From NCBI GenBank assembly GCA_965199745.1, contig CBDATB010000015.1, positions 1-64,000 on the forward strand: a DNA stretch of 64,000 nt, in the 5' to 3' direction. Source of the stretch: CBDATB01 sp965199745 (GTDB lineage: Bacteria; Bacteroidota; Bacteroidia; Cytophagales; Flammeovirgaceae). The notes under the pieces are model-generated. The model was not told the DNA's origin, searched no databases, and saw nothing but the letters and a program-made list of their open reading frames with translations. This document shows, one piece after another, positions 7,784-17,096 of the stretch. The translations under genes and the position numbers were made by a program. Positions within the stretch are counted from its first letter, which is position 1. The number at the start of each line of letters is the position of its first letter.

Positions 7784-10651
7784 TTATTCTATCAAATAAG
7801 AAAGTCCTAGCGAAAATGTTCTGCCTCTTGTATAGCTGCGATAGGCATAATTTTGCTCCCTGAAGGTAAAACGTTGTTCATAGGCTGGGTTGAGTAGGTT
7901 ATTAAAACGGGCGCGAAGGCTTAGTCTTTTTCCTATCTTTTTTTTGATGCTGAAATTCAGGTCTGGGCGGGGCTTCTCAAAAACCAAAAGAGCAGTTTCA
8001 ATAAGTTTTAATCTAGCACCAAAGACGTTAAAGACAAGGTTAACTGACAAACCATTATCGGGGTTATCATATATTAGGTTGGCATTAATAATAAAGGGAG
8101 ACTGCCCGAACATAGGACGCGAATTGCCTATCGTAGAGTCGGAAAAGTTGAGCGTAGCAGCTTCATCTGCTTCAAGCGGTACGCGAGAGTAAATAAAAGA
8201 AGTATTGATACCTATTTTAAAGTATCTTAGCAAAGGACCTAGGTTTTTCCTAAACTCTAACTCAAGTCCTAGCGCAGTTGCTTGCGACACGTTTTCATAC
8301 TGTCTTTCTATGGTATTTCCTCCTGCCCCCGGATTTTGCGTATTAATGATGACATTAGAGAAATCTTTGTAAAAGATACCAAACCCCATATACTCGCCCG
8401 GTCGCGGATAAACTTCTGCACGAATATCAAAGTTGTGGATAGCAGTACGATTTAAGTTTGGATTGCCCAGTTGTACAGGACCTCCATAAAAATCAAAGGT
8501 TCTAATGGGGGCAAACTCTCTAAAAGTAGGGCGGGCAATTGTTCTACCATAAGCAAATCTTAAATTAGCATTCTTTCTGAGCGTATAAGTAAGATTAAAA
8601 GCAGGTAGTAGATCGTTATTTTCGAGCCTGTTAGATTCAGGCTGATTAATGCTATTGACAAAATTAACCTTTAAATCACTTCGTTCAAAGCGCAAGCCTG
8701 TCATGAGTTTTAGTTTGTCATTAAGTGAAGTTTCTAACATGACGTAGGCAGCATATATTTGTTGGTTAGCATCATAAGTATTAGATGGCAGCGTTCTATC
8801 CTGGATGTAATGTCCTTCAACTTGGTTAGCAGTATTAAGGGAAGCCAATCTTTCTGGGGCAAATAGATTTGGTATACTGCCATCGTAAACAACGCCGTCT
8901 AAATCTAGGCGATATTCGTATCTTCTTTCTGAAAAATCTCTATTCCTGAAAGTATAGGCAAGTCCCGTTTTTAGCTTACTTTCATAATCTTTTATAAAAG
9001 TAAGAGGAATAGTTACGCTTAATTTATTATCAGAGTTAGTTTCGGTCATTTTTCTGTAGTATCTGCCGGGCTGTTGCAGGTTAGATGCGCGAAAGGTAGT
9101 ATCTTGAGTTTCAATTTCATCAACGGAAAAATTATTAGTGGAAAAGCGCAAATCGGGCTGGTCGAGATACGAAGTAGTAAAAGTACTAAACCAATCTACA
9201 CGCATATTGTTAATTTTCTCCATCTGATGTTCTCCCTTTAATTGCAAGTTGGAAATACCCCTTTCTACAAAATCTGCCACGCGAGATTCAACGATCTCGA
9301 AAGGGTTGGGTGGTCCGATAAAATTCCACTGCCCTTGTAGGAATCGGCTATTTTTATTGGCACTTTGGTTGTGCATCAGGTTGAGTGCTATTTTGTGTGT
9401 GCTATTGAGCTTTAACGTAGTATTGACCAAAGCACCAAGCGTAGTATTTTGCTGAGACCTTTTATCAAGCAAGTCAATTTGTCTACTATTTTGAAGGTCT
9501 TGTAAGTTGGGATCTGATAATTTTGATCTTTCTACTTCAAAAATGCGTCCATCGTCATAAGAATTAAAATTTCTATTATAAGTAAAACCAGCAACAAAGC
9601 CCAGTGCCTTATTAAAAATAATTTTTTGGTTTCCTACGGAAAAGCTTAAAGAGCGGTTTAAAAACGGTGCTTGCTGTACAGCCTGAAACTGTGGCACTCC
9701 AAAAGAACGTGTGATGTCGACCAAACGCTGATTATCTGCTTGGCTAGCAAAAGGAATAGGGAAGTTATTTTGATTGGTGCGGTTTGCAATCGAAGGGAGC
9801 TGGCGCATACCATTATCAAAGCCCAACCAGTCGGTATTACTGCCGGCATAAGTAATGAAATTATTATTAAAACTAGCTTGCGTGTTAAAACCCAAAGAGC
9901 CGGAAATACGCACAGTAAAAGCATCGGGAAAATCTTTAGTAGTAATATTGACTAGCCCTCCCGTAAACTCACCGATTAGGTCAGGAGAAAAAGTTTTATA
10001 TACAATAATATTATCGATAAGATTAGCAGGAAAAAGATCGAGCTGTACGGCATTCCTATCGGGATCTAAACTCGGCATATCAGCACCATTTAATATAGAT
10101 TTACTGTAGCGATCTCCCAGACCTCTCACATATACATATTTGCCAGACTCAACGGTTACGCCTGTTACTCTTTTTAGGGCAGAGGCAGCACTATTATCAC
10201 CATTTCTAGAGAATTGCTCTGAAGAAATAGCATCTAATAGCTTAGCAGACTTTCTCTGAATGGTTAGTAAGGCACTTTCATTACTCCTAATTGCTTTGGC
10301 AGTAACGACTACCTGGTCATCGAGTATGGTCGCTTCTTCTACAATGCCTACTTTAATAAGCTTGACCTGATCAGCAATAATTTCTACTCCCTCTACAATT
10401 GTTTTCTGGTAGCCTATGTAGGAAACTTCTATGTTATATTTACCGGGATATAAATTGTTGATAGAGGTTTTTCCGTCCAAGTCTGTGGTACTTCCTTGCG
10501 TTGTGCCTGCAATAACTACAGTAGCCCCAATGGGTGCTTCGCCTGTATTTTTATCATACACACTCACTCTTAAGGTAGCTGTCTGTGTGTATGCAGTATG
10601 CCAAAAAGTACTAAATAATATGACGGCTGCCAATCTTTTTATACTTTTCAT
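7784..10651 (-). CDS. TonB-dependent outer membrane receptor with carboxypeptidase-regulatory-like domain
   Basis: 955 residues. A signal peptide (MKSIKRLAAVILFSTFWHT) is followed by a CarboxypepD_reg-like beta-sandwich (residues about 25-110: VYDKNTGEAPIGATV, STTDLDGK). The plug (about 120-240) contains ALKRVTGVTVESGKYVYVRG and GEFTGGLVNITTKDFP. The rest is a 22-strand-type barrel ending in an aromatic strand (SYTRGRTFSLGLSYLIE). It should import a large substrate across the outer membrane using TonB energy. It is not a SusC-type receptor and there is no SusD; instead a beta-helix lipoprotein gene lies 49 bp upstream. That partner probably defines the ligand, which is unknown. Confidence 0.94.
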   Translation of the reverse strand: MKSIKRLAAVILFSTFWHTAYTQTATLRVSVYDKNTGEAPIGATVVIAGTTQGSTTDLDGKTSINNLYPGKYNIEVSYIGYQKTIVEGVEIIADQVKLIKVGIVEEATILDDQVVVTAKAIRSNESALLTIQRKSAKLLDAISSEQFSRNGDNSAASALKRVTGVTVESGKYVYVRGLGDRYSKSILNGADMPSLDPDRNAVQLDLFPANLIDNIIVYKTFSPDLIGEFTGGLVNITTKDFPDAFTVRISGSLGFNTQASFNNNFITYAGSNTDWLGFDNGMRQLPSIANRTNQNNFPIPFASQADNQRLVDITRSFGVPQFQAVQQAPFLNRSLSFSVGNQKIIFNKALGFVAGFTYNRNFNSYDDGRIFEVERSKLSDPNLQDLQNSRQIDLLDKRSQQNTTLGALVNTTLKLNSTHKIALNLMHNQSANKNSRFLQGQWNFIGPPNPFEIVESRVADFVERGISNLQLKGEHQMEKINNMRVDWFSTFTTSYLDQPDLRFSTNNFSVDEIETQDTTFRASNLQQPGRYYRKMTETNSDNKLSVTIPLTFIKDYESKLKTGLAYTFRNRDFSERRYEYRLDLDGVVYDGSIPNLFAPERLASLNTANQVEGHYIQDRTLPSNTYDANQQIYAAYVMLETSLNDKLKLMTGLRFERSDLKVNFVNSINQPESNRLENNDLLPAFNLTYTLRKNANLRFAYGRTIARPTFREFAPIRTFDFYGGPVQLGNPNLNRTAIHNFDIRAEVYPRPGEYMGFGIFYKDFSNVIINTQNPGAGGNTIERQYENVSQATALGLELEFRKNLGPLLRYFKIGINTSFIYSRVPLEADEAATLNFSDSTIGNSRPMFGQSPFIINANLIYDNPDNGLSVNLVFNVFGARLKLIETALLVFEKPRPDLNFSIKKKIGKRLSLRARFNNLLNPAYEQRFTFREQNYAYRSYTRGRTFSLGLSYLIE

Positions 10652-10700
10652 GATATTTATTTAATTAATTTAAAGAGAGTCTATTAAGAAAGCTAAAACA

Positions 10701-12143
10701 CTACTGGTTAAGTACTTGCCAAGTTTTTGTCCAATCGGCAAAGAAAGGCTGGCTTGCACTTGGGTCAATAGCACCTTTGTAATTTTGGTCTTCCAGACTA
10801 CCGGGCAATGAGGTAGCTAAATTTGTAGTTATTTCAACGGCATTAGGGGTAAATCTGTTAGTTACAGAGCCAAAAGACGGATCTACAAACGTATTGACTG
10901 CTGTTAATTCGTTTCTTAAAGTTGCTTGTAAAGCATTATCTTCATCATCACTAATTTGGAATATGTTGCCAAAGTTAGCCACAGCGGTGACACCATTTAG
11001 GTTGAAAAAAATATTATTATTAATTTCAATATCACCTGCTACATATCTGCTGTGAGAGCTTTGTTCTCTGTCCAATCTTCTTTCGATATCGAGTGTACCT
11101 GTCTGACCAACGAAAACACTGTTGTAAAAGCTACCACCAAAATTATCCCTGAAGTAAATAGAACGTGAGTTTAGATTAGTAGCACCATCATTATCAAATA
11201 CAGCGGTTAGGTTAGCAATATTAGGCGTAGCAAAAGGCATTTCACTTTCGTTAGCACCATCACCGCCATCCATTTCACAACTTCTCGGGTCGGAGCTTTC
11301 TAAAGTAGAAGCAGTGTGCCATACTAATACGTTTTGGATACTGCCTCTGTAACCCAGATCAATATCTATACCATCATCACCCGAATAAGTGAGTACAAGA
11401 TTGCTCACATTTACTGTACCGCCAAAAAATTCAATACCATCGTCGAGGTTAGAAAATATTTCTACATTTTCAATAATAGTTCCCGAACCTACAGAACCGA
11501 GTGTTAGCCCATTAATTTCATTATTAGCACCTATCAAACTGCCGCCATGACGAATAGAAATATACCTTAATACACCTGAATTATCGGTGTCGTCAGTTCC
11601 ACCAAACTGACCTCTTGTTTCATCTGTAGGGATACCTTCTATACTTACTTCTCCTCCAGTATCCTTGTTGTTGTTCGTAGCTCTGCCCAAAATAATCACT
11701 CCTCCCCAAAGTCCATTGGCATCGTTAGGTAAGTTACTAGATGAGTTAGGTTGGGTAATCGTGTCGCTAAGGGCTGTAAAAACAATCGGGGCATTTGCTG
11801 TGCCTTCTGCCATAATTTTTCCACCACGCGCCACAATCAAGGCACTTGCACTACTTCCTTGCCCAGATTGACCTTTAATAACAGTTCCTGCTTCTATCGT
11901 TAGAGTCTGCCCTTCATTGACAAATACAAAACCTCTCAGAATATATATTGTGTCTTCTGACCACGTAACACTATTTGTTCCCCCAGATTGACTAAAAACG
12001 TCTACGGTAGGTACCTCAGACGGGCTTGGGTTTGGACCTGGACTCGGGCTTGGGTCATCATTACCTGATTTACAAGAGCTCAGACTACTTCCAATACATA
12101 CGAGCAGTATAAAAACTTTTATTGCTTTAAATTTCTTTTTCAT
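10701..12143 (-). CDS. Surface lipoprotein with parallel beta-helix repeats, TonB receptor partner
   Basis: 480 residues from ATG 12143. An upstream in-frame ATG at 12239 exists, but the signal peptide MKKKFKAIKVFILLVCIGSS with lipobox LSSC starts here. A Pro/Ser linker (SPSPGPNPSPSE) leads into a body with repeated short strands and Asn/Gly turns (TLTIEAGTVIKGQSGQ, LIVARGGKIMAEGTANAPI, NVSNLVLTYSGDDGIDIDLG), as expected for a right-handed parallel beta-helix. Proteins of this type are often encoded directly upstream of TonB receptors in Bacteroidota and are presumed cell-surface binding partners. Ligand and any enzymatic activity are unknown. It is probably the first gene of an operon with the receptor and HAD phosphatase. 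Confidence 0.85.
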   Translation of the reverse strand: MKKKFKAIKVFILLVCIGSSLSSCKSGNDDPSPSPGPNPSPSEVPTVDVFSQSGGTNSVTWSEDTIYILRGFVFVNEGQTLTIEAGTVIKGQSGQGSSASALIVARGGKIMAEGTANAPIVFTALSDTITQPNSSSNLPNDANGLWGGVIILGRATNNNKDTGGEVSIEGIPTDETRGQFGGTDDTDNSGVLRYISIRHGGSLIGANNEINGLTLGSVGSGTIIENVEIFSNLDDGIEFFGGTVNVSNLVLTYSGDDGIDIDLGYRGSIQNVLVWHTASTLESSDPRSCEMDGGDGANESEMPFATPNIANLTAVFDNDGATNLNSRSIYFRDNFGGSFYNSVFVGQTGTLDIERRLDREQSSHSRYVAGDIEINNNIFFNLNGVTAVANFGNIFQISDDEDNALQATLRNELTAVNTFVDPSFGSVTNRFTPNAVEITTNLATSLPGSLEDQNYKGAIDPSASQPFFADWTKTWQVLNQ

Positions 12144-12322
12144 ATCGATTAGTATGTTTAGATTAAGTTTAATAAGAAAAATAAATAACATATTATTGGC
12201 AAAATAAGCAAACACAAATGAACTCATTGCGTATTGCATTTTAAATAATTTTTAATAAATATCAATCTGTCTGAATTATATGAACTCAATATTAAAAATG
12301 TATTAACAAACATTAGACTTAC

Positions 12323-12330
12323 TACCTTTG
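12323..12330 (+). promoter_or_regulatory. Bacteroidota -7 element upstream of pgmB
   Basis: TACCTTTG matches the TAnnTTTG consensus of the primary sigma factor and lies 60 bp before the pgmB start. No clear -33 TTTG is seen. Confidence 0.45.
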
Positions 12331-12389
12331 TCGTTGAAACGAGGGCTAGTTTATTCCATATAAAACTTTTTTTATCGAAAAAAACTAAT

Positions 12390-13049
12390 ATGATCAAGAT
12401 AGCAGCTTGTATTTTTGATTTGGATGGTGTAATTGTTGACACTGCCAAATATCATTTTTTAGCTTGGCAAAAACTTGCTCAAAGTATTAAACTTTCTTTT
12501 AGTAAAACCGATAACGAAAAACTTAAGGGAGTAAGCCGTGAGCATTCGCTAGAAATTATTCTTCAAATTAATGAGGCAAAACTCTCCGACGGAGAAAAAT
12601 ATGAGTTATTGAAAAAGAAAAATAATTGGTATCTCGATTATATCAGCCAAATAGACGACAGCGAGCTACTACCGGGAGTAAAAAAACTCTTTGATGAACT
12701 GAAAGAGCAGGAGATAGGAATTGCTTTGGGTTCTGCCAGTAAAAATGCCGTAATGATTCTCAGGCAAGTCGGTATGATTCATTATTTTGATGCAATTATT
12801 GACGGAACAAAAGTAAGTCAAGTAAAACCAAGACCTGAGGTATTTCTCAAAGGCGCACATGCCTTGAGGGTTCTTCCTGCCCATTGTGTTGTATTTGAAG
12901 ATGCACAATCGGGAATAGAGGCTGCCAACCGTGCGGGTATGTATAGTATAGGTATCGGAAATTCTGATGTGCTGGGAGAGGCTAATCTGGTGTTTAATTC
13001 GTTTGAAGACTTTAACTTCAAAACAATGATTGGACTGTTAAATTCTTGA
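12390..13049 (+). CDS. pgmB: Beta-phosphoglucomutase (HAD family)
   Basis: 219 residues. Motif I is CIFDLDGVIVDTAKYHFLAW, with both catalytic aspartates and the cap-start signature of beta-phosphoglucomutases; motif II is LGSASKNA; motif III/IV is VKPRPEVFLKGA and FEDAQSGIEAANRAGM. It should interconvert beta-glucose 1-phosphate and glucose 6-phosphate in the cytoplasm, usually after maltose or trehalose phosphorolysis. No phosphorylase gene lies beside it here; a GH13 lipoprotein is at 58 kb. The 3' end overlaps the end of a broken barrel gene on the opposite strand by about 11 bp. Confidence 0.9.
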   Translation: MIKIAACIFDLDGVIVDTAKYHFLAWQKLAQSIKLSFSKTDNEKLKGVSREHSLEIILQINEAKLSDGEKYELLKKKNNWYLDYISQIDDSELLPGVKKLFDELKEQEIGIALGSASKNAVMILRQVGMIHYFDAIIDGTKVSQVKPRPEVFLKGAHALRVLPAHCVVFEDAQSGIEAANRAGMYSIGIGNSDVLGEANLVFNSFEDFNFKTMIGLLNS

Positions 13050-13416
13050 ACAAGCCGGCGTACAAACAAACCACTTGCCCTTGACGAGTATGCCGACAGC
13101 CAATTCCCAGCCAGTATAATCTATTTTTGTATTGGGAAAATCTAGACCAGTCGTCATAGAATTATCATTCTGATCAACCGCTGGTATCCCCCTGATAACT
13201 TCCTCTCAATACGGGTGCTGCCTGTCCGCTCAGATAACTTGCCTCAAAGGTGATGGCTAAGCGTTTGTTGAGTTGAAAAATATATCCTACACCAAAAAGA
13301 TAGCCCAAACCCAGAAGGGTACGCTCATGTGTCAAGTCAGCATCCCAGCACTTTCCGCTGTGTCTATTGCAATAAACCGTAAAAAACAGTATATGTATCA
13401 GCAGTATTTTGTTCAT
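13039..13416 (-). pseudogene. Outer-membrane beta-barrel protein, truncated and frameshifted
   Basis: From ATG at 13416 a signal-peptide-like start (MNKILLIHILFFTVYC) runs straight into GYLFGVGYIFQLNKRLAITF and EASYLSGQAAPVLRGS, the alternating strands of an outer membrane barrel, then stops near 13174. One frame over, the barrel continues FPNTKIDYTGWELAVGI to a TAA at 13039-13041. The protein looks like the last half of a porin-like barrel with its first strands missing and one frameshift. The start overlaps the end of the SGNH gene by 4 bp (ATGA), so it was the last gene of that operon. A sequencing error could explain the frameshift but not the missing first half. Confidence 0.6.
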
Positions 13417-14855
13417 TTTTTTAGGCTGTTTTCGTAGGCTTGGTAATCTTCTATGAGTGCATCGTAAAACAGCATAGCAATTTTTTTTACCCCTCTATGC
13501 GTAAAATGAACATAGTCTTTAGTTGCCAGCGGCGGCTTGCTATTTACCCAGAGCGGCATAGTATTTTTACCCCCCATTACTTCATAAAGATCCCAATAAG
13601 CTGCCTGATTACTAAAAGCGGCCTCTTTCAGTGCATCTCTAACTTTCTCTACAAAAGGGTAGGAAACATAGCGGTCTTTTTCTTTTTTAGACATATCGGA
13701 AGGCCCAATAACAATTATGGGAACTGCGGGAAGTATTTTCCTGAGAAACCTGATTTGTGCCTTGAACCATTCTCCATAGCGCTTGCAAGATTTTGTGTCT
13801 TTTAGATAAGGAACCGTATTACCTCCAAACTGTAAAATAATCAACTTGACATTTAGCTGTTGGTAAGTTTCACGCAGCAAACGAGCATCTATTTTTGAAA
13901 AAATAGTGCCAGAGCTGCCGCGCATGGCAATATTGTCTACCAACACTCCAGAAGGACTCTCCAAGGAAAGTGCATATAATTCAGGGCTATCTTTTCCTTC
14001 GAATTCCAATTTCAAGTCAGCAGGTGTTTGTGGGAAATCCCAAACTTTGACTTGTAACCCTTCACTAGGATAAATAATATCACTAGAAACCAAGTCAAAA
14101 CCATTATAAAGCCGAATCTGAAACGAGAGGTTTGAATAGCCATAAAATAATTTGAGCCGCGTGTATTTTCTTACTGTACTATAAGAAATGCGGGAAGGTC
14201 GCAAACGGATAGATGCTATGTAATTGCTTCTATCCTGCAACAAAACAAGGTTGCTGAGAATGGGTGCGAAGCGAGCGAAGTTAGCCAATACGCCATAACG
14301 GTTATGTTTCACGGCAGTATCTCTCTTGCCAAAAAGCGTATACCTTTTCCATTCAGGAGAATTATCTTGGCGGATGGCAGCGGAAGGTATCACTTCATTT
14401 CCGGGTAGGAGTCCAGGACCGAATCCACCAAATTTTTGTTGTAAGTGATGCCGCAAATAGCTGGTGAGCCTGTCGCCTTCGATCTGAGAATCGCCATAAT
14501 GCAACACCCGTATTGCCCGATTATTTTTTGCTTCGGCCAAGTTTTTGAAAAAAGGAATAAGAATAGAAAAATCACTATTAGCATATTGCAATCTTAAAAC
14601 TGCTTTCTTAATAGAATCTTGCACGGTTTGGAGGCTATCGAGTATGGCAGTTGAGTCAATCGGCTCATAAGTTTGCAAAATATCTTCTAGACTTCTTTCA
14701 GGTAGTGTATCATCAGAAAAAAAATCTTCCATAGTAGGAAATTCTAGTATTAGTTCGTCGTAAACTCGAATGCCATTTTTAGGGAAAAGAGCCACCACGA
14801 GAAAAGCCAATGCAAAGACATTGACAATAAAAAGTAAAGTATGGTAAGGTTTCAT
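13413..14855 (-). CDS. Membrane-anchored SGNH/GDSL hydrolase-like protein
   Basis: 480 residues with an N-terminal membrane anchor (about residues 7-25, LLFIVNVFALAFLVVALF). The SGNH nucleophile block is VLHYGDSQIEGDR near residue 118; the Gly and Asn blocks are RGSSGTIF and LQFGGNTVPY; the C-terminal catalytic Asp-His pair is KDYVHFTHRG near residue 455. A beta-sandwich-like insert lies between residues 180 and 300. Such proteins partner with MBOAT acyltransferases in O-acetylation of peptidoglycan or polysaccharide (PatB/AlgX/AlgJ types). An MBOAT gene is in this window, but 40 kb away at 54 kb. The neighbours here are a LysM protein 7 bp upstream and a second, frameshifted SGNH gene. Confidence 0.8.
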   Translation of the reverse strand: MKPYHTLLFIVNVFALAFLVVALFPKNGIRVYDELILEFPTMEDFFSDDTLPERSLEDILQTYEPIDSTAILDSLQTVQDSIKKAVLRLQYANSDFSILIPFFKNLAEAKNNRAIRVLHYGDSQIEGDRLTSYLRHHLQQKFGGFGPGLLPGNEVIPSAAIRQDNSPEWKRYTLFGKRDTAVKHNRYGVLANFARFAPILSNLVLLQDRSNYIASIRLRPSRISYSTVRKYTRLKLFYGYSNLSFQIRLYNGFDLVSSDIIYPSEGLQVKVWDFPQTPADLKLEFEGKDSPELYALSLESPSGVLVDNIAMRGSSGTIFSKIDARLLRETYQQLNVKLIILQFGGNTVPYLKDTKSCKRYGEWFKAQIRFLRKILPAVPIIVIGPSDMSKKEKDRYVSYPFVEKVRDALKEAAFSNQAAYWDLYEVMGGKNTMPLWVNSKPPLATKDYVHFTHRGVKKIAMLFYDALIEDYQAYENSLKK

Positions 14856-14862
14856 AATATCT

Positions 14863-16341
14863 TCATTTTATTTTCAACTGTTGCCCTTCGTATATTAGAC
14901 TGTTTCTCATACCGTTTAACCTCCTAATATCCTCATCACTCACCCCTTCGAAGTTTCTAGCTATGCTCCAGAGGGTGTCTCCTTTTTTAACTCTATAATA
15001 TATAGATTTTTGGTTTATTTGTTTCTTTGGCTGTGTGTCGAGTTTTTGATTACTTTTTAGTAGCTTTTCGTTAACTACACTTTTATAATAAGCCAATTTG
15101 GTTTTCGGCACATAAATGGCCAGTTCCTCGCCAACGCGAATAATATGATTACTAATACTATTCCAATACTTGAGGTTACTGATACTAACATGAAATTCAC
15201 TAGCTATTCTTCCCAGATTGTCTCCTGCGCGAACTGTATAGTAAATTTTAATTTTATTAAACGAATGAGCAACACGACGGGGCTTTTGTTGCTTTTGGTG
15301 TTCTTGCAAAGAATCTTGCCACTGATATATTATTGCTTTTTTTGTTTGAAAATCTTCTCCTCTGCCACGAGGCAAATATAAAATTTCATTCTTAGGTGTT
15401 ATATTTTCTCTGTATAAAGGATTATAAATTTGAAGCTGTGCTAAAGGTACGGAGAGCCCTTTAGCAACAGCCCTTAGATTAGTCAGTTTACTTGTATGCA
15501 ATGTGTCGGGGCTTTCTGAGGCTACCTGCTCCCATTCTGGTAAATTTTCTTTATATATAAGGTGAACGACTGCTAATAATTCAATCATCATATCTCTTTG
15601 ATTTTCGGGTAAATAAGCGTGTAGCTGCCAATAGTCGTGTTCGTTGTGTGTCCTGAGCTGCGCCCGATGGATACCCGCTCTACCACAAACAAAAGCACCA
15701 ATAGTCAAATACCAATCTTTGTATTGGTAGTATAAATCGGTCAAATAGCTCAGTGCTACTCTAGAAGATTTAGCAATATCTCTGCGTTCATCTATATATT
15801 TCGATACTTTCAAGCCGTACTTTTTAGCCAACAGATAATTGAGTTGCCAAATACCTCCGCCACCTTGTTTGCCAACATAATGCGGGTTGTAAGCACTTAA
15901 CACTAGGGGAAGATATTGTAAAAATTCAGGTAGGTTTTTCTCTTGAATAAGCGGCATAATATGGGATGCATATTGCTTGCCAAGTGATTTCGCCAGTAAA
16001 AAACCTCGATCCTTACGTAAGGACTGGATGGTTATATCAATTTGATTAAGGTAGCAATCAATTCCATTTAACGAACCACTAGGCAAAATGGCTGATGCCA
16101 ACTCAAATGAATGGCTTGGTGTTTGAGAAGTAGTTGGAGGTGTGCAGGTATTATTTTTGGCATACCAAGTTTTTTCTAAGCTGTCAATCTTGGCTAGTAG
16201 ACTAATTTCTGGGTTTTGGGCTTTTGTATAAAATGGCAAGAGCAGTATGGCAAGAAAAAATTTTTTAGAAAGGTGGGTGTACTTTAAGCAAATAATGTGT
16301 CGACTTGTACTACTCCTGCGAATAAAAAATATTATTGACAT
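14863..16341 (-). CDS. LysM protein with degenerate MltD-type lytic transglycosylase domain
   Basis: 492 residues. After a signal-like segment (KKFFLAILLLPFYTKAQ) comes an SLT/MltD-like domain at about 130-270: LQYLPLVLSAYNP, GGGGIWQLNYLLAKKYGL and YIDERRD. In active MltD relatives the first motif is LP-V-E-S-A-x-N-P with Glu as catalytic acid; here the codon is TTA (Leu). The usual AAYNxGxG is also altered to GAFVCGRAG. LysM or LysM-like domains follow near residues 290, 370 (IYYTVRAGDNLGRIASEF) and 450 (YYRVKKGDTLWSIARNF), binding peptidoglycan. It is therefore probably a non-catalytic peptidoglycan-binding protein. The start at 16341 overlaps the upstream GDSL gene by about 30 bp; the true start is uncertain. 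Confidence 0.85.
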   Translation of the reverse strand: MSIIFFIRRSSTSRHIICLKYTHLSKKFFLAILLLPFYTKAQNPEISLLAKIDSLEKTWYAKNNTCTPPTTSQTPSHSFELASAILPSGSLNGIDCYLNQIDITIQSLRKDRGFLLAKSLGKQYASHIMPLIQEKNLPEFLQYLPLVLSAYNPHYVGKQGGGGIWQLNYLLAKKYGLKVSKYIDERRDIAKSSRVALSYLTDLYYQYKDWYLTIGAFVCGRAGIHRAQLRTHNEHDYWQLHAYLPENQRDMMIELLAVVHLIYKENLPEWEQVASESPDTLHTSKLTNLRAVAKGLSVPLAQLQIYNPLYRENITPKNEILYLPRGRGEDFQTKKAIIYQWQDSLQEHQKQQKPRRVAHSFNKIKIYYTVRAGDNLGRIASEFHVSISNLKYWNSISNHIIRVGEELAIYVPKTKLAYYKSVVNEKLLKSNQKLDTQPKKQINQKSIYYRVKKGDTLWSIARNFEGVSDEDIRRLNGMRNSLIYEGQQLKIK

Positions 16342-17096
16342 GAGGCTTGATGATATATTTCCAAATATAGTATCCTTTTTTGTTCATGTGTAAAGAATCA
16401 CGTGTAAAAATATTTTTATCAGGTATTCCTTCATCATTAATCATAGCCGATGCAATATCAACATAAGCAACTTTCGGTTTGTCAGCAACGTAGCCTTTAA
16501 TCAAATTATTAGCTTCATCAAACTTATGCCAAAACCGCCATCTACTCGGAGAGGGCTTCATAGAAATATATAGAAATTTTAGTTTCTGGCAATTCCTTCT
16601 CTATCTGCTCAACAAACCTGACAAAAGCTCCAAATGGCGCGGTAGCCGGAATATAGTCGTTGGCGATGTCATTTTCTCCAGCATAAAAAACAATGAGCTT
16701 TGGTAGATAGGGAAGTACAATTTTATCTATATACTGTATCACTTCCGAGGTAGTAGCCCCGCCGAAGCCTCTGTTGATTACCGGAATGGGATACATATCT
16801 TGAGCCAAAGATTTCCATAGGCGAATGCTAGAACTACCTATAAAAAGTACTGCGTTTTTTGGTGGTATTTTGGCAGAATCAGCTAACTCAAAGTATTTAA
16901 TTTCTTGCTCAAACCTATGGCTAGGGGAGTCTAGTAAGGTGTAAGTGTTTTTATATATCATCGCCAACTCTTTCAGGCTCTTTTTTTGGGGTACACGCGT
17001 ACAAACTGTCCAAACAAGTATTGAGAAAAATAATAGTGAAAATTCAAAAAAGTGTTTCAATGGTTTGAGAAAATTTGAATAAAACAAACTATTCAT
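16310..17096 (-). pseudogene. GDSL/SGNH hydrolase with one frameshift
   Basis: From ATG 17096 the first frame has a membrane anchor (FFEFSLLFFSILVW) and SGNH blocks VLFIGSSSIRLWKSL, VINRGFGGATTSEV and FYAGENDIAND, reaching KISIYFYEALSE and a stop at 16542. The following frame resumes with SMKPSPSRWRFWHKFDEAN and ends with DSLHMNKKGYYIWK, the catalytic Asp-His block, at 16310. Related acylhydrolases read IYF-x-S-x-KPSPSRW without a break, so the frameshift is near 16555. Either the gene is inactivated or the assembly has a single-base error. The ATG lies inside the end of the FtsL-like gene (8-bp overlap), indicating an operon. Confidence 0.75.

Noticed and set aside
14863..17096. Programmed frameshifting to explain the split GDSL gene
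   Set aside because: There is no slippery heptamer with a following stem at the junction; mutation or sequence error is simpler.
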